Of a stretch of DNA of 64,000 nucleotides, positions 8,717 to 18,776 are shown in pieces. How positions within the stretch are numbered: position 1 is the first letter of the stretch; every line of letters starts with the position of its first letter. Origin of the DNA: Sediminibacterium ginsengisoli. GTDB taxonomy: Bacteria > Bacteroidota > Bacteroidia > Chitinophagales > Chitinophagaceae. The stretch lies in NCBI RefSeq assembly GCF_900167075.1, contig NZ_FUWH01000001.1, positions 124,001 through 188,000 on the forward strand. Direction: 5' to 3'. Made by a program: the position numbers and the translations under genes. The notes below the pieces were generated by a model. That model was not told where the DNA came from, did no database searches, and saw only the letters and a list, made by a program, of their open reading frames with translations.

Positions 8717-8963
8717 AAACACGTAAAAACAGCTTTTATAATTTCATTAAGAAAACTGTTGTAATCCTTACTGGTATTGGGTTTGAATTGAGTATTAACC
8801 TGCATTAACAATTCCTTTAACACCGTTCATAACAAAGGACTTCTGAAAGGATGATTTTAGTCACAATTGAGCTGTGCATGCCATTGCGCCGATCTACTTT
8901 TGATTTGTCAAAACGAAACGACGGTCTTTAAAAAATATTCAAATCAAAAAAAACATTCAAATC

Positions 8964-9401
8964 ATGAAAAAGTTATTCCTGGCGGTACTGGTTGCTGCCA
9001 CACTCGGTACCAGCGCTTTTGCTGCTGATGCAAACAAAGTAAGCTACAAAGTAAAAATGAGCTTCGAATCTCAGTTCTCGGATGCAAAAGATATTACCTG
9101 GAACGTAACGGAAATGTACACCCGCTTTACGTTTACCCTGAACGATGAGAAAGTAGAAGCTTTCTATTCTCCATCAGGTGAGTCGATCGGTGTAAGCCGT
9201 GCGGTTGAATTCAAAAAACTGCCACTCAACGCCGTTCAGAAGATCAAGAAAAATTACAGCGATTATACAGTGAAGGAAACGATCGAGTTTGATCGTGACG
9301 GCGACCGCGAATTCTTTGTTTCCCTTACAAAAGGTGATACCAAAAAGATCCTGAAAGTATCTGTTTACGGAAGCGTAAGCCTGTATACACCCGAAAAATA
9401 A
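8964..9401 (+). CDS. Small secreted PepSY-like protein
   Basis: A 145-residue protein with a clear signal peptide (MKKLFLAVLVAATLGTSAFA, cleaved after AFA). The mature domain of about 125 residues is basic and Phe/Lys-rich, with the pattern FSDAKDITWNVTEMYTRFTFTLNDEKVEAFY and later LPLNAVQKIKKNYSDYTVKE. This resembles the PepSY-like/DUF2874 (BLIP-like) proteins common in Bacteroidota, thought to be periplasmic and of unknown function. It is monocistronic with its own terminator. Alternative: an unrelated small periplasmic protein of the same general shape. Confidence 0.75.
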   Translation: MKKLFLAVLVAATLGTSAFAADANKVSYKVKMSFESQFSDAKDITWNVTEMYTRFTFTLNDEKVEAFYSPSGESIGVSRAVEFKKLPLNAVQKIKKNYSDYTVKETIEFDRDGDREFFVSLTKGDTKKILKVSVYGSVSLYTPEK

Positions 9402-9430
9402 TCAATAGGTTTCTATAGTTCAGTTGGTTT

Positions 9431-9466
9431 AGAGGTCCCCGGCAGCAAACGGGGGCCTCTTGGTTT
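9431..9466 (+). terminator. Terminator between the PepSY-like gene and paaE
   Basis: A 10-bp stem with one G-T pair (AGAGGTCCCC with GGGGGCCTCT), a 10-nt loop, and TGGTTT after it. It lies between two convergent genes. Confidence 0.75.
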
Positions 9467-10544
9467 ATTTGGCATCGAAGTCGAGCACCACCCGTTCCGT
9501 TCTCGGGTGCGACTGGCAGGTCAGTACGAAGCCCTGCTCAATTTCTTCCTGTTCAAGTCCGTAATTCACGTCCATATCCACTTCACCTTCTACCAGTTTG
9601 GCCCTGCAGGTACAGCAAACGCCGCCTTTACAGGCATAGGGCAGATCGGCACCGTTTTTCAGTGCGGCATCGAGGATGGACGGGCCTTCAAAAGGCAGTT
9701 CAAATCCGAAACTGACGCCATCTAACCGGATGGTGATGTTGCTGCTGGCATCGGGCCTGCCGCTTTTATCGCTGGCAGCCACTGTTGCTTTCTTCTGGTC
9801 CGGCGCTGTGAAGAGTTCAAAATGAATTTTTTTACTGTCTACACCAAGTTGTTCAAGCTGCGCTTTAACAGAAAAGATCATTTCTTCCGGTCCGCAGAGA
9901 AAGAAATCGTCCGTACTGCGCAGGTCGATATTTTTTTCGCAAAGGGCACTGCATTTTTCAGCATCGATCCGGCCGAAATGAATGGCCGCATCGGTCTTTT
10001 CCCTCGACAGGATATAGATGACGCGGAAGCGCGACATATACTTGTTCTTCAGCGCTTCCAGTTCTTCTTTAAAAATGATGGAATGCCTGTTCCTGTTACC
10101 GTACACAAGCGTGAAGCTGCTTCCGGGTTCTGTGCGCAAAGTGGTTTTGATGATGGAAAGCAATGGCGTAATGCCGCTTCCTGCTGCAAAACCTGTATAA
10201 TTTTTACTGTTGGCGGGTGAAAGAGGAGTGAAGAACTTACCCATCGGCGGCATGGCTTCGAGCGTGTCGCCTTTTCGTAATTCCTCGTTGGCATAGGTAG
10301 AGAATGTGCCATGCGCTACCTGTTTAACGGCAATTCTCAGTTCATGATCGAGCGGACTGCTGCAAACAGAATAAGAGCGGCGGACTTCCTCACCGTTGAT
10401 ATGTGTACGGAGCGTAATGTACTGGCCCTGGGTATAAGCGAAGGTTTCCTGCAGTTGGGCAGGGATATCGAAGCTGATGGATACACAATCGTTGGTTTCC
10501 CTGCGGATATCTTTCACTTTTACAGGGTGGAAATGGAGCGACAT
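9465..10544 (-). CDS. paaE: PaaE-type ferredoxin/flavin reductase
   Basis: A 359-residue three-domain oxidoreductase: an FAD-binding domain with RSYS at 56-59, an NAD(P)-binding domain with GSGITPLLSI near 122 and a FFLCGPEEM block, and a C-terminal plant-type 2Fe-2S domain with CKGGVCCTC and a fourth Cys in LTCQSHP. This order matches PaaE (PaaK), the reductase of phenylacetyl-CoA epoxidase, which passes electrons from NADPH to the diiron subunit. No other paa gene is in the window, so it could instead serve another diiron enzyme such as an acyl-CoA desaturase. It follows a TetR gene by 25 bases. Confidence 0.8.
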   Translation of the reverse strand: MSLHFHPVKVKDIRRETNDCVSISFDIPAQLQETFAYTQGQYITLRTHINGEEVRRSYSVCSSPLDHELRIAVKQVAHGTFSTYANEELRKGDTLEAMPPMGKFFTPLSPANSKNYTGFAAGSGITPLLSIIKTTLRTEPGSSFTLVYGNRNRHSIIFKEELEALKNKYMSRFRVIYILSREKTDAAIHFGRIDAEKCSALCEKNIDLRSTDDFFLCGPEEMIFSVKAQLEQLGVDSKKIHFELFTAPDQKKATVAASDKSGRPDASSNITIRLDGVSFGFELPFEGPSILDAALKNGADLPYACKGGVCCTCRAKLVEGEVDMDVNYGLEQEEIEQGFVLTCQSHPRTERVVLDFDAK

Positions 10545-10569
10545 AAATAAAGACTTTAAAACCGGCAGA

Positions 10570-11163
10570 CTATTTATTGGTTAAACCGCCGGCCAGTATA
10601 GTGATCATATTTTCTTCCAGTTCGGCGGCACTGATCCGTTGGGTGGAACGGTGCCAGCTTTCAATGCCGCTGATGGCGTGCAGCATGATGAGAACAGCCG
10701 TAGGTGCATCAATTTTTTTGATCTCCTTCTCCCGGATACCGGTTTCAATGATGGAGGCGAAACGTTTGCGGTAGATCCTGCGCTGGTTCTGGTAGTTAGA
10801 CAGGTAAGGATCTGCCAGGTGTTTCCATTCGCGGTCACTCACATATACTTCTTCATAGTGATGGATCATTTCATTGATATGAAAGCGCAGCAGTTTTTCG
10901 ATCTTCTCGAGTGAACTGCTGTTTTCGCGTTCAATTTCATCGATATTATGCATGAAACGGTTAGCAACACTGAAGCAGAGTTCATGCAGTAATTCTGTTT
11001 TTGATTTGATGTGATTGTAAAGGCTGGCGGCCTCAACACCCACAGCCTCGGCCAGGTCGCGCATACTGGCTGCTTTAAATCCTTTTTCCCTGAACAGGGA
11101 CGCGGCTTTTGCCACGATCACTTCCTTACGCGAGATATTTTTTTCTGTTTTGATTCTTGCCAT
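10570..11163 (-). CDS. TetR/AcrR family transcriptional regulator
   Basis: A 197-residue TetR-type regulator. The helix-turn-helix is in residues 12-60, with FREKGFKAASMRDLAEAVGV and SLYNHIKSKTELL as the recognition segment. The C-terminal ligand domain resembles TetR regulators near fatty-acid or phenylacetate genes in Bacteroidota. It is the first gene of a pair with paaE, so it probably controls that gene and itself. A CTAAC-N4-GTTAG palindrome lies 17 bases before its start. Confidence 0.85.
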   Translation of the reverse strand: MARIKTEKNISRKEVIVAKAASLFREKGFKAASMRDLAEAVGVEAASLYNHIKSKTELLHELCFSVANRFMHNIDEIERENSSSLEKIEKLLRFHINEMIHHYEEVYVSDREWKHLADPYLSNYQNQRRIYRKRFASIIETGIREKEIKKIDAPTAVLIMLHAISGIESWHRSTQRISAAELEENMITILAGGLTNK

Positions 11164-11180
11164 GATGCGAATATAATATA

Positions 11181-11194
11181 CTAACGTATGTTAG
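11181..11194. promoter_or_regulatory. CTAAC-N4-GTTAG palindrome, possible TetR operator
   Basis: A 14-base dyad, 17 bases upstream of the tetR ATG. A half-site CGTTAG recurs at 11322-11327 near the divergent PfkB gene. Size and position suit a TetR-family operator; assignment is inference. Confidence 0.5.
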
Positions 11195-11356
11195 CGAAAT
11201 AAATATAGACTGAAATGGGCGCTCGTTAGTTTTTAAATGCGCTTTTATTTGTTTTTGGCACGGAAGTATGGGTGGAAGCCTTTAAAATAGCGGGCTGATT
11301 ATATTATTTAGCTATAAAATACGTTAGCTTCGCACCCCGATAACAAACCCATAAAT

Positions 11357-12277
11357 ATGTCTTTAGTAGTTGTCGGATCTATGGCTTTCGATGCCATTGA
11401 AACTCCGTTCGGTAAAAGTGATAAAATCATTGGCGGTGCAGGAACTTATATAGCCTGGTGCGCATCCAATTTCACATCAGTAAAACAGATATCCGTAGTA
11501 GGCGGCGATTTCCCGCAGGAAGAGCTGGATGCACTTACCAGCCGCAAAGTAAACCTGGAAGGTGTTCAGATCAAAAAAGACGAAAAGACATTCTTCTGGA
11601 GCGGACGTTATCATATGGATATGAACAGCCGCGATACACTGGATACACAGCTGAACGTGCTGGAAAATTTTCAGCCAGTTGTGCCCGAAAGCTACCAGGA
11701 TTGCGAATTCCTGATGCTGGGTAACCTGGTTCCGGCTGTACAACGCAGTGTGATAGAGCAGCTGAAAACACGTCCCAAACTGATCGTAATGGATACCATG
11801 AATTTCTGGATGGAAATTGCCATGGACGATCTGAAGCAGACTATCTCAATGGTAGATGTATTACTGGTGAACGACAGTGAAGCAAGGCAGCTGAGCGGCG
11901 AATACTCCCTGGTAAAAGCTGCAGCAGCCATCATGAAAATGGGGCCTAAATACCTGATCATTAAAAAAGGCGAGCACGGCGCACTGCTGTTCCATCAGAA
12001 TAAAGTGTTCTTTGCACCTGCGCTTCCGCTGGAAGAAGTGTTTGACCCAACCGGCGCGGGAGATACATTTGCCGGTGGCTTTATCGGTCATATCGCACGT
12101 ACAAAAGACATTTCTTTCGAGAACATGAAAACTGCCATCATCATCGGCAGCGCCATGGCCTCTTACTGTGTTGAGAAATTCGGCACCGAAAGGTTAAGGG
12201 AGATCGGTAAAGCTGATATCGATGAAAGGCTGTCGCAGTTTGTACAACTGGTTAATTTCGACATTGACCTCGTATAA
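11357..12277 (+). CDS. PfkB-family sugar/nucleoside kinase
   Basis: A 306-residue PfkB (ribokinase-like) kinase. The N-terminal substrate-binding Gly pattern is GGAGTYIA near residue 26, and the C-terminal signature DPTGAGDTFAGG begins near 230 and contains the catalytic Asp and anion hole. Bacteroidota members with this sequence style are often annotated as adenosine/ribokinase-like, but the substrate cannot be read from the sequence. The gene is divergent from tetR-paaE and is followed by the asd leader region. Confidence 0.85.
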   Translation: MSLVVVGSMAFDAIETPFGKSDKIIGGAGTYIAWCASNFTSVKQISVVGGDFPQEELDALTSRKVNLEGVQIKKDEKTFFWSGRYHMDMNSRDTLDTQLNVLENFQPVVPESYQDCEFLMLGNLVPAVQRSVIEQLKTRPKLIVMDTMNFWMEIAMDDLKQTISMVDVLLVNDSEARQLSGEYSLVKAAAAIMKMGPKYLIIKKGEHGALLFHQNKVFFAPALPLEEVFDPTGAGDTFAGGFIGHIARTKDISFENMKTAIIIGSAMASYCVEKFGTERLREIGKADIDERLSQFVQLVNFDIDLV

Positions 12278-12296
12278 AGAATCTGAAAAAATTTTG
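12264..12296 (+). promoter_or_regulatory. Possible asd promoter (TTG, 22-base gap, AAATTTTG)
   Basis: TTG at 12264-12266 and AAATTTTG at 12289-12296 (one mismatch to the Bacteroidota -7 box TAnnTTTG) are spaced by 22 bases, within the usual range. It overlaps the 3' end of the PfkB gene and would start transcription about 25 bases before the leader peptide. Confidence 0.45.
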
Positions 12297-12329
12297 CTTC
12301 AGCAAAAAAAGGATTACATTCGCTATACA

Positions 12330-12374
12330 ATGATGACAACGAAACATACAAAACGTATTAAGATGCTCTCCTGA
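12330..12374 (+). CDS. Putative asd leader peptide, 14 residues
   Basis: A short frame beginning with two ATG codons and encoding MMTTKHTKRIKMLS, then TGA. Ten of the 14 residues are Met, Thr, Lys or Ile, exactly the amino acids made from aspartate semialdehyde. It sits between a plausible promoter and a terminator upstream of asd, with the stop codon directly touching the 5' half of a possible antiterminator. Expression is not proven. Confidence 0.6.
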   Translation: MMTTKHTKRIKMLS

Positions 12375-12445
12375 CGGGAAGTGCCTGAACGTTTGTGTAT
12401 GATAAATATACTTGAGGCCTTCCCGAAACGGGGAGGCCTTTTGAT
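12375..12445 (+). promoter_or_regulatory. Putative transcription attenuator of asd
   Basis: Two mutually exclusive structures can form. Terminator: AGGCCTTCCC (12415-12424) with GGGGAGGCCT (12430-12439), loop GAAAC, then TTTTGATTTT. Antiterminator: CGGGAAG-T-GCCT (12375-12386) with AGGCCTTCCCG (12415-12425), 11 pairs with one bulged T. A ribosome finishing the leader peptide would cover 12375-12386 and allow termination; a ribosome stalled on Thr, Met, Lys or Ile codons would leave it free to antiterminate. Confidence 0.6.
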
Positions 12446-12484
12446 TTTAAGCACCATAAAACAAACCAATAAACCCAAAACAAA

Positions 12485-13474
12485 ATGAAAGTAGCTGTTG
12501 TAGGCGCTACCGGACTGGTAGGCACCAAAATGTTACAGGTTCTGGCCGAACGGAATTTTCCCGTAACAGAATTGATTCCCGTGGCTTCTGAAAGATCAGT
12601 AGGCAAGGAAGTAACTTTTAAGGGCAAAAATTATAAGGTAGTGAGCATGGAAGACGGCATCGCAGCCGCTCCTGCAGTAGCCATTTTTTCTGCCGGCGGA
12701 AGCACTTCGCTGGAATGGGCGCCAAAGTTTGCAGCAGCAGGCATCCGTGTGATCGATAATTCTTCTGCATGGCGTATGGATCCGTCAAAAAAACTGGTGG
12801 TACCTGAAGTGAATGCAGATGTACTCACCAAAGACGATTATATCATCGCTAACCCGAATTGCTCTACTATCCAGATGGTGGTTGCCCTGCAGCCCCTGCA
12901 TGCAAAATACAGGATCAAAAGAGTTGTGGTAAGCACTTATCAGAGTGTTACCGGAACCGGTAAAAAAGCCGTAGACCAGCTTTTCAACGAACGCAGCGGT
13001 AAAGAAGGGGAGATGGCATATAAATACCAGATCGATCTGAATGTGATCCCGCAGATCGATGTGTTCATGGACAACGGCTACACCAAGGAAGAAATGAAAA
13101 TGGTGAACGAAACCAAAAAGATCATGAAAGATGATAGCATACGTGTAACCGCTACAACCGTCCGGATCCCTGTGGTGGGCGGTCATAGCGAAAGCGTGAA
13201 TGTTGAATTCGAAAATGATTTTGACCTGGAGGAAGTGAAGGCCTTGCTGGCTGCCGCTCCTGGTATTATTGTGGAGAACGACGATGCGAACCAGCTCTAC
13301 CCGATGCCGATGAATGCACATGAAAAAGATGAAGTATTTGTAGGCCGCCTCCGGCGGGATGAAACACAGGCCAATACGCTTAATATGTGGATCGTAAGCG
13401 ATAACCTGCGCAAAGGTGCTGCCACCAATGCGGTACAGATCGCTGAATACCTGCAGCAGCAGGGACTTTTATAG
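12485..13474 (+). CDS. asd: Aspartate-semialdehyde dehydrogenase
   Basis: A 329-residue NADP-dependent enzyme that reduces aspartyl phosphate to aspartate semialdehyde, the branch point to Lys, Thr, Met and Ile. The N-terminal nucleotide-binding loop is VVGATGLVGTKML; the catalytic Cys126 is in NPNCSTIQ and the acid/base His234 in GGHSE. Length and motifs are normal. It is preceded by a leader-peptide attenuator-like region and followed by a strong terminator, so it is a single-gene unit. Confidence 0.96.
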   Translation: MKVAVVGATGLVGTKMLQVLAERNFPVTELIPVASERSVGKEVTFKGKNYKVVSMEDGIAAAPAVAIFSAGGSTSLEWAPKFAAAGIRVIDNSSAWRMDPSKKLVVPEVNADVLTKDDYIIANPNCSTIQMVVALQPLHAKYRIKRVVVSTYQSVTGTGKKAVDQLFNERSGKEGEMAYKYQIDLNVIPQIDVFMDNGYTKEEMKMVNETKKIMKDDSIRVTATTVRIPVVGGHSESVNVEFENDFDLEEVKALLAAAPGIIVENDDANQLYPMPMNAHEKDEVFVGRLRRDETQANTLNMWIVSDNLRKGAATNAVQIAEYLQQQGLL

Positions 13475-13517
13475 CCAGTAACCTTGTGAGTGAATAATGA
13501 TCCGCTGATGCGGATCG

Positions 13518-13549
13518 GCCGTGCCTGTGCAAACAGGCATGGCTTTTTT
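13518..13549 (+). terminator. Rho-independent terminator of asd
   Basis: A 10-bp stem (GCCGTGCCTG with CAGGCATGGC, one G-T pair), 6-nt loop, then six T residues, 43 bases after the asd stop. Confidence 0.9.
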
Positions 13550-13574
13550 ATATCTTTAAGACATAAATCATCAC

Positions 13575-15056
13575 ATGAAATTGCCCGATGCACAGCAACT
13601 GAAAGCCTGGGATGCCTACACCATACAGCAGGAACCCGTCAGCTCAACCGACCTGATGGAAAGAGCGGCTATGGCCTGTACCGGCTGGTTACTGACGCAT
13701 TTCAATAACCGGGAATTCATGATCTTTTGCGGCAAAGGAAATAACGGGGGTGACGGATTGGCGATTGCAAGACTCCTGCTGCAGCATGGTTGTGCGGTAA
13801 AGATCTTTTTACCCCAAACCGCGAATCCTGTTTCTGCGGATCATGCGGTGAACCTGCTTCGTTTACGGGAAGCCGGCGGAAACGCCGTTGAAATTTCAAC
13901 ACGGGAAGAACTGCCGCACATCACTCAGGGAATCATTGTGATCGATGCGCTGTATGGTTCAGGTATGAACAGGCCCCTCGAAGGAATCGTGGCTGATATT
14001 GTAAATCACCTGAATAATTCAGAAGCGGTTGTCGTTTCGATAGATCTTCCGAGTGGTATGCTTGTTCACGAATCTTCTGTTGGCCGCCTGATGGTGAAAG
14101 CTGCATATACGCTGAGTTTTCAGGTATATAAGCTTTGTTTTATGGCAGCAGCAAATGCTGCTTTTTTCGGAAGACTGGTTGTTCTCGATATTGGCCTGCA
14201 CCCGCTTTTCTTGCATCAGCTCGATACGGTTTACAGTATGACGACGAAAGAAAAAACAGTTTCTTTACTGAAAGACCGCGATGCATTTTCTCACAAAGGA
14301 ACGCATGGCCATGCCTTGCTGATTGCCGGAAATAAAGGCAAAGCCGGCGCCGCAATTCTTGCAGCACGCGCATGTCTCAGAACGGGCGCCGGACTACTCA
14401 CGGTTGATGCAGCTGAAACGATCATTGATATTCTGCAGACTGCAGTTCCGGAAGCGATGACCAAGGATAGACGTGAAAAGGCATTCAGTAACCGTTTCTC
14501 CGCAATTGGTGCCGGTCCGGGAATGGGTACAGGAAAAGAAGAAACAGACCTGCTGACCGGCTTGCTGAATGATACTGATCAGCCACTTATACTGGATGCA
14601 GATGCATTGACCATTCTTTCGGTACATAAACAATTGCTGGAACAGCTTCCCCCGGGAACCATCCTGACGCCGCATCCCAAAGAGTTCGACCGGGTTTTCG
14701 GAGCCTGCTCACATGAGTTCGACCGCTGGAACAGGGCTGTTGCATTATCTGTCCGCTATCCGTTTGTAATCGTTTTAAAAGGCCATCATACCCTGATCGC
14801 GTGGCAGGGGAAAGGCATGTTTAACAATACAGGTAATGCCGGTATGGCTAAAGGCGGATCGGGCGATGTGCTCACGGGCATGCTCACCGCTTTACTCGCA
14901 CAGGGATATACAGCACATGACGCTGCAATACTGGGCGTATGGCTGCACGGACTGGCCGGAGATCTTGCATTGATGCAGCAACAGTCGCTTGAAAGTCTTT
15001 TACCTTCGGATCTTATCGATAGCATCGGTGCAGCATTCAACAGTCTGCGCGGGTAG
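13575..15056 (+). CDS. nnr: Bifunctional NAD(P)HX epimerase / ADP-dependent dehydratase
   Basis: A 493-residue fusion that repairs hydrated NADH and NADPH. The N-terminal epimerase domain (about 1-215) shows GKGNNGGDG near residue 53 and the IDLPSGM segment near 156. The C-terminal dehydratase domain (about 225-493) shows a GAGPGMGTG loop, ILDADALTIL and the nucleotide site NAGMAKGGSGDVLTGMLTAL split near 415-433. Length matches the bacterial fused form. It stands between asd and the convergent DUF2461 gene with no gap after the stop. Confidence 0.93.
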   Translation: MKLPDAQQLKAWDAYTIQQEPVSSTDLMERAAMACTGWLLTHFNNREFMIFCGKGNNGGDGLAIARLLLQHGCAVKIFLPQTANPVSADHAVNLLRLREAGGNAVEISTREELPHITQGIIVIDALYGSGMNRPLEGIVADIVNHLNNSEAVVVSIDLPSGMLVHESSVGRLMVKAAYTLSFQVYKLCFMAAANAAFFGRLVVLDIGLHPLFLHQLDTVYSMTTKEKTVSLLKDRDAFSHKGTHGHALLIAGNKGKAGAAILAARACLRTGAGLLTVDAAETIIDILQTAVPEAMTKDRREKAFSNRFSAIGAGPGMGTGKEETDLLTGLLNDTDQPLILDADALTILSVHKQLLEQLPPGTILTPHPKEFDRVFGACSHEFDRWNRAVALSVRYPFVIVLKGHHTLIAWQGKGMFNNTGNAGMAKGGSGDVLTGMLTALLAQGYTAHDAAILGVWLHGLAGDLALMQQQSLESLLPSDLIDSIGAAFNSLRG

Positions 15057-15722
15057 CTATTCCATCGCGGTATTCAGGAAATAACAGAGTGGCTGCAGGG
15101 TTTCAAAAGCGCCAACGATCTTTGTTACCAGGTTTTTATCGGTCAGTTCCGCATCCGTAAGCGGCGTCATCGCGATCCAGCGCTTGAATTTCAGGTACTC
15201 GATCGCGGGATTGTCTTTCTCGTAACCTTTGGGCTCACGGCTTAATGTCTGTGCGTCTTCCTTTACCAGGCCGCCATACACTTTCTTGAATTTCGGTGAA
15301 GTGATGATCTTTTTGAAATCTTCCCAGTTATAATCGATCTCCTGCCTGATCTTTTTAATGTTTTGTTCTGGCATATAAGAACCGCCGCCTATAAAGCTTT
15401 TGCCGCCGGGTTGTAAATGAAAGTAATAGCCGGCGTATATGGACTTTTTCCCGCCCTGCACAATACTTGCACCCATATTGTTTTTATAAGGCGCTTTGTT
15501 CTTGCTGAAACGCACATCGCGGTTGATGCGGAAAACGCATTCCTTTGCAGTCAGCATTGCAATGGCCGGATCCTTTTTCCCGAATTTCGCGATCACAGAG
15601 TCGATGAGCGCTGCAAAATCTTCCTTTGCTGCTTCTTAAGCAGGACGGTTTTTATCGAACCATTCTTTATTGTTATTCCTGTCGAGCTGCTGCAGGAACC
15701 TGATTGTGCTTTGCTGTAGCAT
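15057..15722 (-). pseudogene. DUF2461 family gene interrupted by one in-frame stop
   Basis: The frame from ATG 15722 reads MLQQSTIRFLQQLD, then NNNKEWFDKNRPA, then TAA at 15636-15638, and then continues in the same frame as EAAKEDFAALIDSVIAKFGKKDP to the end at 15057. The stop sits where DUF2461 proteins carry Tyr (RxxYE), so TAT or TAC has become TAA by one base change. The rest (residues 30-221) is intact and family-like (FRINRDVRFSKNKAPYKNN, GGGSYMP). A GTG at 15596 could restart a 179-residue form. It follows ligA by 12 bases. It could be a real nonsense mutation, a recent pseudogene, or a sequencing error. Confidence 0.85.
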
Positions 15723-15734
15723 GTGTTATATCTT

Positions 15735-17864
<2,130 letters not shown>

Positions 17865-17967
17865 TTAATCGATCTGCCTGCAGGCTCAAGGCAATAAATA
17901 AAGCCTGTGAAAGCAGGTTTTATCGGATAGCCAATATCTCTATCTTTACATACCAACCTGATCTGTA

Positions 17968-18705
17968 ATGAAGAAGAACGCAACAATGGCTAATAACCCC
18001 TTACCGGCAATCAAAGATGCGGCGGCTCTGGTGGCGTCTTATCCGAAAATGCCGCTTACGGTCGACTGTGTGATATTCGGATTTGAAGAGAACGAGCTGA
18101 AAGTATTGCTGATCAAAAGCGACCTGGCGGTCTATAACGGCCAGCTGTCGCTGCTGGGAGATATTGTGAAGAATGAAGAAGAGCTGGATGCTGCCGCTTA
18201 CCGCATATTAAAGGAGCGGACAGGCATGAACGATGTGTTCCTCGACCAGGTAAGAACATTCAGCAATCCGCTGCGTCACCCCGGCGGAAGAGTCATTACG
18301 GTGGCCTACTGTTCACTGCTGAACGTACGCCATCATGAACTGAAGATCCACGATAACGACCTGAACTGGCATAAAGTGTCCACGCTGAAAACGATGGCAT
18401 TCGATCATAAGGAGATCATCGATGTATGTTACAAGTGGCTGCAGAAAAGGATACAGGAGCATCCGCTGGGGTTCAACCTCCTGCCGGAAAAATTCTCCCT
18501 GCGTGAACTGCAGAACCTGTACGAAGCGATACTTGACATCAGGCTCGACCGGCGTAATTTCCGGAAAAAATTTGCATCGATGGACCTGCTGATCGATATC
18601 GATGAAATGGAACAGGACGTTCCGCACAGGCCCGGAAAACTGTATAAATTCAACTTCGAGAAATACGAAAAGAACAAGAAGAAATGGATCGGGATTGATT
18701 TTTAA
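17968..18705 (+). CDS. Nudix-related transcriptional regulator (NrtR/AraR type), inactive Nudix box
   Basis: A 245-residue protein with an N-terminal Nudix fold (residues about 25-150) and a C-terminal winged-helix-like region (LPEKFSLRELQNLYEAILDIRLDRRNFRKKF). The Nudix box position reads G-DIVKN-E-ELDAAAY-RILKERTGM: the two Glu residues of the REUxEE core are Ile and Arg, so hydrolysis is unlikely. This build matches the Nudix-type sugar-responsive regulators of Bacteroidetes, such as AraR (BT0354). It is alone here, divergent from ligA, and its targets are not evident. Confidence 0.85.
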   Translation: MKKNATMANNPLPAIKDAAALVASYPKMPLTVDCVIFGFEENELKVLLIKSDLAVYNGQLSLLGDIVKNEEELDAAAYRILKERTGMNDVFLDQVRTFSNPLRHPGGRVITVAYCSLLNVRHHELKIHDNDLNWHKVSTLKTMAFDHKEIIDVCYKWLQKRIQEHPLGFNLLPEKFSLRELQNLYEAILDIRLDRRNFRKKFASMDLLIDIDEMEQDVPHRPGKLYKFNFEKYEKNKKKWIGIDF

Positions 18706-18776
18706 AAGCTGCACGAGCTTTAAAAAATGATCGTTCCGCAACAATTAGCTTATTTTTACCCATAAAGCATTCGCGC

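Larger units (their letters stand above)
8613..8963. other. 351-bp divergent intergenic region between sdpR and the PepSY-like gene
   Basis: Besides the sdpR palindrome it holds a second perfect inverted repeat at 8690-8716, and a promoter-like AT-rich stretch before the PepSY-like gene (TTTTGATTTGTC near 8899, then ATTCAAATC repeated just before the ATG). No credible short gene was found in it. Confidence 0.6.
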
